Program-made: the position numbers and the translations under genes | From: Treponema sp. | Lineage (GTDB): Bacteria > Spirochaetota > Spirochaetia > Treponematales > Treponemataceae | Length of the DNA stretch: 64,000 nucleotides | Assembly: GCA_016293915.1 (NCBI GenBank) | Contig: JAEDCY010000003.1 | Span: 62,001 to 126,000, forward strand | Direction: 5' to 3' | Shown: one piece after another, positions 32,283 to 42,653 of the stretch | How the letters are laid out: each line of letters begins with the position of its first letter | Numbering within the stretch: the first letter of the stretch is position 1 | Notes under the pieces: model-generated | Told to the model about the DNA's origin: nothing | The model's database searches: none | Seen by the model: only the letters and a program-made list of their open reading frames with translations

Positions 32283-35200
32283 TTAGTCATTATCTTCAGC
32301 TTCGAAACTTGGTTCCTCAAGCTGTGATTCCTGCTCTTCTTCAAGACGGCGGCGTTCAAGAATCTCATTCATCTGAGCGTCAAGGTCACGATCACTGTCA
32401 TCAAAGAGCTTGATGTCCTTGTAATTCTTGATACCAGTACCAGCTGGAATCATATGACCAATTGCAACGTTCTCCTTGATTCCGTGGAGACCATCTGTAG
32501 CTCCGGAAATTGCAGCGTTTGTAAGAACGCGTGTTGTTTCCTGGAAGGAAGCTGCAGAAATAAATGAATCAACTCCAAGAGAAGCCTTTGTAATACCCTG
32601 GAACATTGGGCGGCCAACTGCTGGCTGTCCACCGGCAGCGATTACACGTTCATTCTCTTCATGGAACTTGTACTTATCAACCTGCTGACCGAAGATGAAC
32701 TTTGTATCTCCAACAGATACGATTTCAATCTTACGGAGCATCTGACGAACGATAATACCGATATGCTTATCATTGATGTCTACACCCTGCTGGCGGTAAA
32801 CGTTCTGAATTTCATCCATAAGATAATTCTGAAGAGCGTTTTCTCCAAGGATTGCAAGTACATCCTGTGGGTTTGGAGAACCAGCACAAAGCATTTCACC
32901 AGCCTCAACTTTATCGCCATCACGTACAATCATACGCTTTGTCATAGGAACAAGGTGCTCAAATTTCTTACCATATTCATCAGTAATAGAAATTACACGC
33001 TTTCCTTTGCGAACATCCTTAAACTCAACAGTACCAGAAATCTGTGCAAGTACACATGGGTTCTTTGGCTTACGAGCTTCAAAGAGTTCAGATACACGAG
33101 GAAGACCTCCAGTAATATCCTGAGATTTCTGTGCTTCCTTGTTCATCTTAGCAATCATATCACCAGCTTTAACTGAAGCTTTATCCTCTACCAGAAGGAT
33201 GGCACCAGCTGGCAGGAAGTAGTTACCCTGTGGGTTACCAGCTTCATCAGTAATAATGATACGAGGCTGTTTAACATCAAGGTGAAGGTCTGTAATGTAG
33301 CGCTCTGTCTTACCAGTCTGAAGGTCTACCTTCTCTTCAAGAGTAGACCCTACGATTACATCTTCAAAGTGGATATATCCGTCACTTTCTGCAAGAATAG
33401 GTTCAATGAACTGTTCAAATTCACCGATCACTTCACCCTTCTTAACCATAGCACCAGCCTTTACAGAGATTGTTGAACCGTTGGCGATTTCAATTTTCTG
33501 CTCTTTACTTGTTATATAAAGAACTCCATCACCCTTAACAACCTTTCCGTTTACACCGGCAATAACTTCCTTACCCTTATGCTTAAGAATAGGATCGCCA
33601 CGCATAATGTTCTTACCGTCTTCAGCAATAAGTTCATCATCTGCAGCAACCTTAATCTTATCAAGAATACGGATTACAGTCATATAACCCTTACGAGTAA
33701 AGAGCCACTTGTCTTTCTTTTCTACGTGAGTTCCTTCAATATTCTTGATGAAAGCGTCGAACTTAAGAACAATCTTGTTATCATCTGTTGACATCTCAGC
33801 CGCACCACCCGAGTGGAAGGTACGAAGTGTAAGCTGTGTACCTGGCTGACCGATTGACTGAGCAGCGATAATTCCAACTGCCTCACCGATTTCAACAATC
33901 TTATTACGTGCAAGATTCTTACCATAACACTTAACACAAATACCGTGCTTTGCTTCACAGGTAAGAACAGTGCGGAGCTTAACCTTTTCAACACCAGCAG
34001 CTTCAATCTTCTTAGCCATAGCTTCGTCGATATACTGGTTTACGTCGCAGATCAATTCACCCTTAGCGTTTACAACACGCTCAATTGTGTAGTGACCTTC
34101 AATACGCTTGCTGAGAGGCACTTTAATTTCATCGCCATCTTTGATAGCTGTATAGTCAATACCATTGATTGTACAACAGTCTTCTTCATTGATTACTACA
34201 TCCTGTGCAACATCAACAAGACGACGTGTCATGTAACCGGCATCGGCAGTCTTCAAAGCAGTATCCGAAAGACCCTTACGAGAAGCGTTAGTTGAAATGA
34301 AGTATTCGATAACCGAAAGTCCTTCATAGAAGTTTGACTTAATTGGAAGCTCGATAATATCTCCGTTAGGCTTAGTCATCAAACCACGCATTGCAGCAAG
34401 CTGAGAAATCTGTCCACGAGAACCGCGGGCACCAGACTTAGCCATCATGTAGATTGTGTTAAAGCCCTGCTTATCCTGCTCAAGATTATCCATCATGAGG
34501 TTTGTAAGCTTTTCGTTAGTACGAGCCCAGATGTTTGTTACACGCTGATAACGCTCTTCAGCTGTAATAACACCCTTACCATACTGATTAATGATATCTT
34601 CAACTTCCTTGTTAGCCTGAGCCATAATCTCCGGCTTTTCATCTGGAACGAGAATATCTTTCATACAAAGTGTTGCACCGTAGAAGGTAGCATTCTTGTA
34701 ACCAACATCCTTGATTGCATCGTGCATCTGGATTGTGAGCCATGAACCCTTTGTGTGATATACGTGCTCTATCATCTTCTTCAAAGACTTATCGAACATC
34801 TGTCGGTTTACATATTCAATTTCTGCAGGCATTGCTTCGTTGAATGCAAGACGTCCTGCTGAAGTCTGAATAATATCTCCCTTCTTAAATGTCTGCGTTC
34901 CCTGCTTAAAGTCCTTATCTCCTTTAACATCGAGAGCTTCAGAGTCAAATGAATCTTTTGGAGCAGGAACTTCAATCAAAGTCTGCCATTCAATAGCACC
35001 TGTTTCTGCTGCCATACGAACTTCATCAGGTGTACTGAATCTGCGGTAACGCATCTGGCCATTAATCTCTTTTGGAGAACCTTTTGCGTTAGGTTTGATA
35101 GCAGTCATGTAGTAGATACCAAGTACCATGTCCTGAGAAGGAGCAACGATTGTGTTACCGTTAGCTGGGTCAAGAAGGTTTCTTGCAGAAAGCATCAATG

Positions 35201-36614
35201 TCCAGCATTCCATCTGAGCTGCCTGTGTAAGAGGTACGTGGATAGCCATCTGGTCACCATCGAAGTCGGCGTTGAAAGCCTTACAAGCAAGAGGATGAAG
35301 CTTAAGAGCTTTTCCTTCTACAAGTACAGGTTCAAATGCCTGGATACCAAGACGGTGAAGTGTTGGCGCACGGTTGAGCATAACAGGGTGCTCTTTTACT
35401 ACTTCATCAAGAATTGCATATACTTCTGGAGACTCAGACTCAACAAGAGCCTTAGCCTTCTTAATATTAAATACTACGTCCTTGTCTACAAGTTTCTTCA
35501 TAAGGAATGGCTTGAACAATTCCAAAGCCATCTTTGTAGGGAGACCACACTGCCAGAGTTTAAGTTCTGGTCCAACAACGATTACCGAACGTCCAGAGTA
35601 GTCAACACGCTTACCAAGAAGGTTCAAGCGGAAACGTCCCTGCTTACCTTTAAGGAGGTCAGAAATTGACTTGAGAGGGCGGTTTGAAGCACCCTTAACT
35701 GCACGCTTTCTTTTTGTGTTGTCGAACAAGGCATCAACAGCTTCCTGAAGCATTCGCTTTTCGTTGCGAATGATGATGTCTGGAGCAGAAAGCTGCTGCA
35801 ATCTCTTAAGACGGTTATTACGGTTAATAACACGGCGGTAGAGGTCGTTAAGGTCTGATGTAGCGAAACGTCCACCATCGAGCTGTACCATTGGACGGAG
35901 CTCAGGAGGAATAACTGGAATAACGTCCAGAATCATCCAAGAAACCTTGTTTCCAGATGCACGGAAGTTTTCTACAATTTCAATACGGCGAAGAAGTCTC
36001 TTGTCAGACTTAGCGCCTTTTTCAATCATTTTTGCACGGAGCTCTGCAGCAAGTTCATCAAGATCAAGGCGTTCGAGCATTGTCTTAATAGCCTCAGCAC
36101 CCATATCTGCTGTAAAAGCAGAACCTGCATAGTGCTCAAGAGCTGCCTGGTACTCTTCTTCTGTAAGAAGCTGACCTTTCTTAAGGTCTGTATCACCAGC
36201 ATCAATTACGATGTACTTTTCGTAGTACAAAACTGAGCGGAGAGCTGCAACCTGAAGATCAAGCAAAAGACCCATGCGGCTTGGAACTGAACGGTAATAC
36301 CAGATATGGCTTACTGGAGCTGCAAGTTCAATGTGTCCTGTACGTTCACGGCGAACCTTGAAGTGAGTAACTTCAACACCACAACGGTCACAAATTACAC
36401 CCTTGTAACGGATAGACTTGAACTTACCACAGTAACATTCCCATTCCTTAGTTGTACCGAAAATTCTTTCACAGAAAAGACCATCTTTCTCAGGACGGAG
36501 TGTTCTGTAGTTTATAGTCTCAGGCTTTTTTACCTCACCGTAAGACCATGAACGAATGGTCTCTGGAGAAGCCAGTTTAATCTTTAAGCTGTCAAAATCC
36601 TGTACATCACGCAT
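32283..36614 (-). CDS. rpoC: RNA polymerase beta' subunit
   Basis: Largest core subunit. Zinc ligands near residue 57 (CYCGKFKSIRYKGVICDRCG), the active-site metal motif NADFDGDQM, and the trigger-loop region (GEAVGIIAAQSIGQPGTQLT) are all intact. The start taken is the ATG at 36614 (MRDVQDFDSLKIKLASPE), six bases after AAGGAGG; longer readings overlap rpoB and have no homology. It overlaps the rpoB stop by a few bases. 1443 aa, with an acidic C-terminal tail. Confidence 0.98.
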   Translation of the reverse strand: MRDVQDFDSLKIKLASPETIRSWSYGEVKKPETINYRTLRPEKDGLFCERIFGTTKEWECYCGKFKSIRYKGVICDRCGVEVTHFKVRRERTGHIELAAPVSHIWYYRSVPSRMGLLLDLQVAALRSVLYYEKYIVIDAGDTDLKKGQLLTEEEYQAALEHYAGSAFTADMGAEAIKTMLERLDLDELAAELRAKMIEKGAKSDKRLLRRIEIVENFRASGNKVSWMILDVIPVIPPELRPMVQLDGGRFATSDLNDLYRRVINRNNRLKRLQQLSAPDIIIRNEKRMLQEAVDALFDNTKRKRAVKGASNRPLKSISDLLKGKQGRFRLNLLGKRVDYSGRSVIVVGPELKLWQCGLPTKMALELFKPFLMKKLVDKDVVFNIKKAKALVESESPEVYAILDEVVKEHPVMLNRAPTLHRLGIQAFEPVLVEGKALKLHPLACKAFNADFDGDQMAIHVPLTQAAQMECWTLMLSARNLLDPANGNTIVAPSQDMVLGIYYMTAIKPNAKGSPKEINGQMRYRRFSTPDEVRMAAETGAIEWQTLIEVPAPKDSFDSEALDVKGDKDFKQGTQTFKKGDIIQTSAGRLAFNEAMPAEIEYVNRQMFDKSLKKMIEHVYHTKGSWLTIQMHDAIKDVGYKNATFYGATLCMKDILVPDEKPEIMAQANKEVEDIINQYGKGVITAEERYQRVTNIWARTNEKLTNLMMDNLEQDKQGFNTIYMMAKSGARGSRGQISQLAAMRGLMTKPNGDIIELPIKSNFYEGLSVIEYFISTNASRKGLSDTALKTADAGYMTRRLVDVAQDVVINEEDCCTINGIDYTAIKDGDEIKVPLSKRIEGHYTIERVVNAKGELICDVNQYIDEAMAKKIEAAGVEKVKLRTVLTCEAKHGICVKCYGKNLARNKIVEIGEAVGIIAAQSIGQPGTQLTLRTFHSGGAAEMSTDDNKIVLKFDAFIKNIEGTHVEKKDKWLFTRKGYMTVIRILDKIKVAADDELIAEDGKNIMRGDPILKHKGKEVIAGVNGKVVKGDGVLYITSKEQKIEIANGSTISVKAGAMVKKGEVIGEFEQFIEPILAESDGYIHFEDVIVGSTLEEKVDLQTGKTERYITDLHLDVKQPRIIITDEAGNPQGNYFLPAGAILLVEDKASVKAGDMIAKMNKEAQKSQDITGGLPRVSELFEARKPKNPCVLAQISGTVEFKDVRKGKRVISITDEYGKKFEHLVPMTKRMIVRDGDKVEAGEMLCAGSPNPQDVLAILGENALQNYLMDEIQNVYRQQGVDINDKHIGIIVRQMLRKIEIVSVGDTKFIFGQQVDKYKFHEENERVIAAGGQPAVGRPMFQGITKASLGVDSFISAASFQETTRVLTNAAISGATDGLHGIKENVAIGHMIPAGTGIKNYKDIKLFDDSDRDLDAQMNEILERRRLEEEQESQLEEPSFEAEDND

Positions 36615-39600
36615 TTGCATCCTCCTTATCAAATCCGGAAGCATTCTTGTCAATCAGTTCCTGATCACGTTCTGTAAGAGCAATCTGTTTACCCTTAGCA
36701 TCATAAATTGTGAAATCAAGAGCCAAACCACGGAGTTCCTGTACCAGTACGTTGAATGATTCAGGGATTCCGATTGGAGATGAAGGATCGCCCTTTACGA
36801 TAGACTCGTAAATCTTAGTACGTCCATTCATATCATCAGACTTGATTGTCATCATTTCCTGAAGAGTGTTAGCTGCACCATAAGCTTCAAGTGCCCAAAC
36901 CTCCATTTCTCCAAGACGCTGACCACCAAACTGTGCCTTACCACCAAGAGGCTGCTGTGTAACCAGAGAATATGGACCAGTTGCACGAGCATGCATCTTA
37001 TCATCAACAAGGTGATGAAGCTTCATATAATAGATAACTCCGACGAAAATTGGGTTTACAAATGGTTCACCTGTACGTCCGTCGTGTACAATCTGTTTAC
37101 AGTCTGTAGAAATCTTAAGTCCTGTTCCGGCAACTGCCTTGTTAGCTTCTTCAAGCTTGTCTTCAATCATCTTCTGAGAAGGAGATTCGAATACAGGAAC
37201 CTCGAAGAACTGATTCAAGTATTTACCAGCAATACCAAGTTCAGACTCAAGAATCTGACCAATGTTCATTCGGGAAGGTACACCAAGCGGGTTCAAACAA
37301 ACATCAAGTGGAGTACCATCTTCGAGATATGGCATATCTTCAACAGGGAGAATACGTGAAACAACACCCTTGTTTCCGTGGCGTCCGGCCATCTTATCAC
37401 CTTCACGAAGCTTACGCTTGTTAGCAATAAGAACCTTAACAACCTTATCTACTCCTGGGAGCAAATCATCACCTTCAAGGCGACTCATCTGCTGAATATC
37501 AATTACAACACCTTCAATTCCGTGTGGAACTCGGAGTGAAGAATCGCGAACTTCTTTAGCCTTTTCACCGAAGATTGAGTTCAAAAGCTTGAACTCTGGA
37601 GTTGTTTCAGTTTCAGACTTTGGAGTAACCTTACCAACAAGGATATCTCCAGAACGAACCTTAGCACCAATACGGATGATACCTTCAGAGTCGAGGTTTG
37701 CAAGAGCCTTCTCGGCTGTGTTAGGAATATCACGTGTAATGCGCTCTGGTCCGAGCTTTGTCTCACGGATTTCAATCTGGAACTCTTTAATATGAATAGA
37801 TGTATACATATCCTCGCGAACTACGCGCTGAGAAATAAGTACGGCATCCTCATAGTTGTAACCATTCCAAGGAACGAAGCCTACGAGAATGTTACGTCCA
37901 AGAGCGAGTTCTCCGTTGAATGTTGCAGGTCCGTCAGCAAGTACATCACCGGTCTTAACCTTTTCACCAACATTTACTGTAGGGCGCTGGTGGTTACATG
38001 TATCGTTGTTAGTTCTCTGATACTTCAAGAGGCTGTATTCATCAACTGCCTTAGAACCATCAACCTTTACTTTAATAAGTTCACTTGAAACATAGATAAC
38101 TTCACCATCGTGCTTAGCCTTGATAAGAACACCAGAGTCATAAGCACACTTTCTTTCCATACCAGTTCCAACATGTGGTGGTTCTGGGAAGAGAAGAGGT
38201 ACAGCCTGACGCTGCATGTTACAACCCATGAGCGCACGGTTAGCATCGTCATGCTCAAGGAATGGAATCAAAGAAGCAGAAACAGAAATTACCTGACGTG
38301 GAGAAACGTCGATGTACTGAACGTCTTTTGGAGAACGCTGAGTATAGTTACCACGGTTACGGCAAGAAATTGTTTCTGTTGGGAATGAACCATCCTTCTT
38401 CATTCCTTCAACTACCTGACCAATGAAGTACTTGTCTTCATCCATAGCAGAAAGATATTCAACTTTGTTTGTAGCCTTTCCGTTTTCAACCTTACGATAT
38501 GGAGCCTCGAGGAAGCCATAGTCATTGATACGTGTGTACATAGCGAGAGATACGATAAGACCAATGTTCGGTCCTTCAGGAGTCTCGATAGGACACATAC
38601 GTCCATAATGTGAATAGTGTACGTCACGAACTTCGAAGCCGGCACGGTCACGTGAAAGACCTCCAGGTCCGAGAGCGTTAAGACGACGTTTATGTGTAAG
38701 TTCTGCCAGAGGGTTAATCTGATCCATGAACTGAGAGAGCTGAGAAGAACCAAAGAACTCTTTGATAGCAGCTACGACAGGTTTGATAGAAATCAAATCC
38801 TGTGGCTTCATAGTATCAGTTTCTTTGAGACTCATTCTTTCCTTAGCAATACGCTCCATTCTTGCAAAAGCAGACTTAAGCTGATTTGTCATCAACTCGC
38901 CTACAGAACGGATACGGCGGTTTCCAAGGTGATCGATATCATCAATCTGTTCTTCACCAATATAAACCTTGATAAGGAACTTCATTGTATTGATGATATC
39001 TTCCTTAACAAGAGTGAAGTCTTTTACATCATCAGAGTAATCGAACTTCTTGTTGAGCTTGTAGCGTCCAACACGTCCGAGGTCATAACGGCGCTCAGAG
39101 AAGAAGAGAGAGTTGAGGTCTTTTTCTGCCTGTTCAACTGTCATTGGCTCACCTGGCTGCAAAATTGCATATACAGCAGCGAGACAATCTTCTTTAGTTG
39201 GTTCATTATCTACAGAACCCTCTTTTACAAATTTAACTTCCTCACGTTCAAAACAGTTGATAATCATCTGTGAATCAAGAGAAGTATTCTTTTCATCACC
39301 ATTTGAATTGCTGCGTGTATCAAAACGAATTACGCAGATTTCATCGATTTTGTTAGCGAGAAGGTCATCAATATCATGTGGATGAAGTTTTGTACCTGCA
39401 TTAAAGAGTCTCTTTTCATTGCCTTCTTCATCTTTGATGATTACAGCAGAAGCAAGAACCTTGTCTACAAGTTCATCACCCTTCTTTACCTTAACATCTT
39501 CTACATCGTAGAAGCAGCGGATTATTTCTTCACGTGTTGAATATCCAAGGGCACGAAGGAAAACTGTACCAAGAATCTTCTTTTTGCGGTCAATCTTTGC

Positions 39601-40164
39601 AAAAATAAGCTCTTTTTTCTGGTCAATTTCGAATTCGAGCCAAGATCCGCGATATGGAATGATACGGCTTGAGTATACCCCCTTGTCGTGGCAGAAAATA
39701 ACGCCAGGTGAACGGTGAATCTGGGAAACAACTACGCGCTCAGCACCATTGATAACAAATGTACCACGGTCGGTCATGAGCGGAATGTCACCCATATAAA
39801 TATCTTTCTGGAGGATTGCTCCAGTCTGAAGGAAATTCAAATTAATACGGGCTTTTAAAGGGACTGAATAAGTAAGTCCTTTCTGCTTGCACTGCAACTC
39901 GGTGAATTTCTGATTCTCCCAGTCGAGCTCATAAAACTCATACTCCAATGACATATCGCCATTAGGACTTTCAATAGGAAAAGTAGAAGTAAAAACGTCC
40001 TGAAGTCCCTGGTTGAGGATTTCTTTTTTTTCTTTCAAAGCTTCTGTCTGAAGGAAATCATCATACGACTTTGTCTGGATTGCGATAAGATCAGGAACAT
40101 CCATAGCATGCTGGATGGCCTTTCCATAATTTTGACGGTTGATTGTTCGAGTCTTTGCGAACAT
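36607..40164 (-). CDS. rpoB: RNA polymerase beta subunit, Asn at the rifampicin position
   Basis: 1185-aa core subunit. The rifampicin cluster I region reads GSSQLSQFMDQINPLAELTH then KRRLNALGPGGL; the position equal to E. coli Ser531 is Asn496 (codon AAC, 38677-38679). Asn here is reported for spirochaetes and explains natural rifampicin resistance. The Asp516 and His526 equivalents are wild type. Other core motifs (GRMCPIETPEGPNIGLIVSL; KMAGRHGNKGVVSRILPVED) are intact. The start has GGGGG upstream. Confidence 0.98.
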   Translation of the reverse strand: MFAKTRTINRQNYGKAIQHAMDVPDLIAIQTKSYDDFLQTEALKEKKEILNQGLQDVFTSTFPIESPNGDMSLEYEFYELDWENQKFTELQCKQKGLTYSVPLKARINLNFLQTGAILQKDIYMGDIPLMTDRGTFVINGAERVVVSQIHRSPGVIFCHDKGVYSSRIIPYRGSWLEFEIDQKKELIFAKIDRKKKILGTVFLRALGYSTREEIIRCFYDVEDVKVKKGDELVDKVLASAVIIKDEEGNEKRLFNAGTKLHPHDIDDLLANKIDEICVIRFDTRSNSNGDEKNTSLDSQMIINCFEREEVKFVKEGSVDNEPTKEDCLAAVYAILQPGEPMTVEQAEKDLNSLFFSERRYDLGRVGRYKLNKKFDYSDDVKDFTLVKEDIINTMKFLIKVYIGEEQIDDIDHLGNRRIRSVGELMTNQLKSAFARMERIAKERMSLKETDTMKPQDLISIKPVVAAIKEFFGSSQLSQFMDQINPLAELTHKRRLNALGPGGLSRDRAGFEVRDVHYSHYGRMCPIETPEGPNIGLIVSLAMYTRINDYGFLEAPYRKVENGKATNKVEYLSAMDEDKYFIGQVVEGMKKDGSFPTETISCRNRGNYTQRSPKDVQYIDVSPRQVISVSASLIPFLEHDDANRALMGCNMQRQAVPLLFPEPPHVGTGMERKCAYDSGVLIKAKHDGEVIYVSSELIKVKVDGSKAVDEYSLLKYQRTNNDTCNHQRPTVNVGEKVKTGDVLADGPATFNGELALGRNILVGFVPWNGYNYEDAVLISQRVVREDMYTSIHIKEFQIEIRETKLGPERITRDIPNTAEKALANLDSEGIIRIGAKVRSGDILVGKVTPKSETETTPEFKLLNSIFGEKAKEVRDSSLRVPHGIEGVVIDIQQMSRLEGDDLLPGVDKVVKVLIANKRKLREGDKMAGRHGNKGVVSRILPVEDMPYLEDGTPLDVCLNPLGVPSRMNIGQILESELGIAGKYLNQFFEVPVFESPSQKMIEDKLEEANKAVAGTGLKISTDCKQIVHDGRTGEPFVNPIFVGVIYYMKLHHLVDDKMHARATGPYSLVTQQPLGGKAQFGGQRLGEMEVWALEAYGAANTLQEMMTIKSDDMNGRTKIYESIVKGDPSSPIGIPESFNVLVQELRGLALDFTIYDAKGKQIALTERDQELIDKNASGFDKEDANA

Positions 40165-40265
40165 CAGATCCCCCTGATATTGTGTTTCGGCTCGTTTACT
40201 GCTACATGCAAGAAACTCTGCACAGCACAGAAAACACCGATAATAAATGCCGTAAATACGACTAA

Positions 40266-40303
40266 AGGGGATATCCGGCCCTTTTACCTGCCAGACATCC
40301 CCT
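40266..40303 (-). promoter_or_regulatory. Stem-loop in the rplL-rpoB spacer
   Basis: AGGGGAT...ATCCCCT pairs across a ~24-base loop, followed by TTTAG on the minus strand. Its place between rplL and rpoB matches the attenuator/RNase III region of E. coli; here it would lower, not stop, reading into rpoB. A small hairpin (GTCAGCGTAAACTGAC, 40316-40331) lies just upstream. Confidence 0.5.
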
Positions 40304-40330
40304 ATAGATAAATTGTCAGTTTACGCTGAC

Positions 40331-40711
40331 TTATTTCTTGCTAGCCTTTCCACCAGCTTCTTCGATCTTCTTAATGAATTCGTCAGCATCAGCCTTAGAT
40401 ACACCTTCCTTAAGAGCTTTTGGTGCACCTTCAACAAGAGCCTTAGCTTCACCAAGTCCGAGACCTGTGATTTCGCGAACAGCCTTGATTACTGGAATCT
40501 TCTTTGCTGCGTCGAATGACTCGAGAGTTACTGTGAACTCTGTCTGCTCTTCAGCACCACCAGCTGCTGCGCCTGCTGCAGGACCTGCTGCAACTGCTAC
40601 TGCTGCTGTTACGCCGAATTTTTCTTCCATTGCTTTTACGAGTTCTGAAACTTCAAGAACTGACATAGATGCGATTGCATCAAGAATCTGATCATTTGTG
40701 AGAGCTGCCAT
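40331..40711 (-). CDS. rplL: 50S ribosomal protein L7/L12
   Basis: Stalk protein that recruits translation GTPases. N-terminal dimer domain (SMSVLEVSELVKAMEEKFGV), Ala/Gly-rich hinge (VAAGPAAGAAAGG) and C-terminal domain (IPVIKAVREITGLGLGEAKA) are in order. 126 aa. Confidence 0.98.
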   Translation of the reverse strand: MAALTNDQILDAIASMSVLEVSELVKAMEEKFGVTAAVAVAAGPAAGAAAGGAEEQTEFTVTLESFDAAKKIPVIKAVREITGLGLGEAKALVEGAPKALKEGVSKADADEFIKKIEEAGGKASKK

Positions 40712-40870
40712 ATTGTCTTCTCCACTATAAATTAGTTATATTTTCCACCTTCCGGATTTCCAGCTGGTGGCAGCAGATTTAACTCAACTGAGTCTTTCTG
40801 CATTTTACACCGACAGTCGACAGCTATGAAGCCTGACGGTGATTTTTATTTGTTGTTTTAGAAAGTGTTA
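40712..40870 (-). other. Structured spacer between rplJ and rplL
   Basis: 159 bp without a gene. Two stems are possible on the minus strand: CACCG/CGGTG (40807-40840) and CCACC/GGTGG (40747-40774). Neither has a T-run. The spacer is unusually long for this operon and may adjust rplL output. Confidence 0.4.
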
Positions 40871-41386
40871 TTAGTTTGCACCTTCTGCAGCTTTTTTGTC
40901 TGCGTAAGCCTTCAATGTAGCGGCAAGCTTCTGAGCTGGTCCGTTCATTGCAGACATAAGCATAGCAATAAGCTGGTTTCTTCCAGGAACCTTTGAGTAA
41001 GCCTCAATCTTAGCCTGGTCATAGATTTCGTTAGCAATGCTAGCACCCTTTACTGAAAGTGCTGGAGCATCTTTAGCGAAGTCAAAGAGAACCTTTGCTA
41101 CTTCGTTTGAATCTTCCTTAGCCATTGCAACAACAGTTGGTCCTTTGAGGTAGTCGGCAACGTTTTCAACCTTCATTTCCTCAAAAGCAATGCGTGCAAA
41201 GTTGTTTTTTACAACCTTAAGGATAGCATTCTTTTCACGAAGTTTATCACGAAGAGCAGTAATCTGCTCTACTGTAAGACCGCGATAGTCAGCGAAAATG
41301 AAGTCGCTGTAATCTGCAAATGTCTTTTTTGCTTCTTCAATAGCCTGAGCCTTAGCTGGCTGAATTTTCTTTGCTCTTACTGCCAT
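40871..41386 (-). CDS. rplJ: 50S ribosomal protein L10
   Basis: Stalk base that binds L7/L12 dimers through its C-terminal helix. FADYRGLTVEQITALRDKLR and KNNFARIAFEEM are typical. 171 aa. Its ATG overlaps the rplA stop (TAATG), so the two genes are likely translationally coupled. Confidence 0.97.
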   Translation of the reverse strand: MAVRAKKIQPAKAQAIEEAKKTFADYSDFIFADYRGLTVEQITALRDKLREKNAILKVVKNNFARIAFEEMKVENVADYLKGPTVVAMAKEDSNEVAKVLFDFAKDAPALSVKGASIANEIYDQAKIEAYSKVPGRNQLIAMLMSAMNGPAQKLAATLKAYADKKAAEGAN

Positions 41387-42063
41387 TATTCGCCTTCCTT
41401 ATAATCAACCCAAACACCTGGGCCCATAGATGAACTTACAGACACAGATTTAACAAAACCAGCAGCTGCACCAGCAGGCTTCTTCTTGCTTACTTCAGCA
41501 AGGAGAGTGTTTACGTTTGCAACAAGCTTATCTGTATCCATAGAACACTTACCAACAGCAATGTGTACGATACCAGTCTTATCAGCACGGAATTCTGTAC
41601 GACCCTTCTTAAGTTCTGCAACAGCCTGTGCTACGTTAGGAGTTACAGTACCAGTCTTAGGGTTAGGCATCAAACCTTTGCGTCCAAGAACCATACCAAG
41701 ACGACCTACATCTTTCATCATATCAGGTGTAGCAACAGCAACGTCGAAGTCTAACCAGCCGTCCTTTACCTTTTCGATATATTCTTCACCTGCGAAAGCA
41801 GCACCAGCATCAAGAGCTTCCTTTACCTTGTCTCCTTTACAGAAAACGAGAACTTTCTTTTCACCCTTGAACTGATTTGGGAATACCAATGTATCACGTA
41901 CAGTAGCATTTTTCTCAAGACGAAGTACAACGTGAGCTTCTACAGTCTCATCGAAGTTAGCAAACTTCATATCCTGAACCATTTTACAAGCTGAAGCTAC
42001 ATCATATTTCTTTGAAAGATCATACTTTGCAGCAGCTGCGTTATATTTCTTTCCATGTTTCAT
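41386..42063 (-). CDS. rplA: 50S ribosomal protein L1
   Basis: L1-stalk protein and, in many bacteria, repressor of its own operon. GRKGLMPNPKTGTVTPNVAQ is diagnostic. 225 aa. One base after rplK. Confidence 0.98.
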   Translation of the reverse strand: MKHGKKYNAAAAKYDLSKKYDVASACKMVQDMKFANFDETVEAHVVLRLEKNATVRDTLVFPNQFKGEKKVLVFCKGDKVKEALDAGAAFAGEEYIEKVKDGWLDFDVAVATPDMMKDVGRLGMVLGRKGLMPNPKTGTVTPNVAQAVAELKKGRTEFRADKTGIVHIAVGKCSMDTDKLVANVNTLLAEVSKKKPAGAAAGFVKSVSVSSSMGPGVWVDYKEGE

Positions 42064-42064
42064 A

Positions 42065-42496
42065 TTACTGCTCCACCTCTACACCCATACTGCGTGCAGT
42101 ACCGGCAATGATTTTCTTTGCTGCTTCGATATCGTTAGCATTGATATCTGGCATCTTTGTCTTAGCGATTTCTTCCAGGTCTTTCTTAGAAAGAGTTGCA
42201 ACCTTATTACGAAGAGGATTTCCTGACCCCTTATCGAGTTTACAAGCCTTCTTAATAAGAACTGCTGCTGGAGGAGTTTTAAGAATGAATGTGTAAGATT
42301 TGTCCTGATAAACTGTAATTACTACAGGAATTACAAGACCTTTTTCCATTGACTTAGTTCGATCATTGAATTCCTGAACGAACTTTGGAGCTGAAACTCC
42401 GTGAGGTCCAAGAGCTGGTCCAATTGGAGGAGCTGGTGTTGCTGCTCCTGCAGGACACTGCAATTTGATCACGGCAGTTACTTTCTTTGTAGCCAT
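42065..42496 (-). CDS. rplK: 50S ribosomal protein L11
   Basis: GTPase-centre protein and thiostrepton/RelA contact. The proline-rich N-terminal part QCPAGAATPAPPIGPALGPH and the C-terminal RNA-binding part (GTARSMGVEVEQ) are intact. 143 aa. 157 bp after nusG. Confidence 0.98.
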   Translation of the reverse strand: MATKKVTAVIKLQCPAGAATPAPPIGPALGPHGVSAPKFVQEFNDRTKSMEKGLVIPVVITVYQDKSYTFILKTPPAAVLIKKACKLDKGSGNPLRNKVATLSKKDLEEIAKTKMPDINANDIEAAKKIIAGTARSMGVEVEQ

Positions 42497-42653
42497 TTTA
42501 TTTCTCCCAATGTTGGTGTGAAAGCATCATATAGATGTCTTTCTAACGAAACGCCTATGTCCAACGGACCTGCGCCTCTCCCAAAAACAGGATTAAATGA
42601 TTTGTACTTGGGATACAAACCCCTGAATTTGCTAAATATTAATAGTAAAGAAC

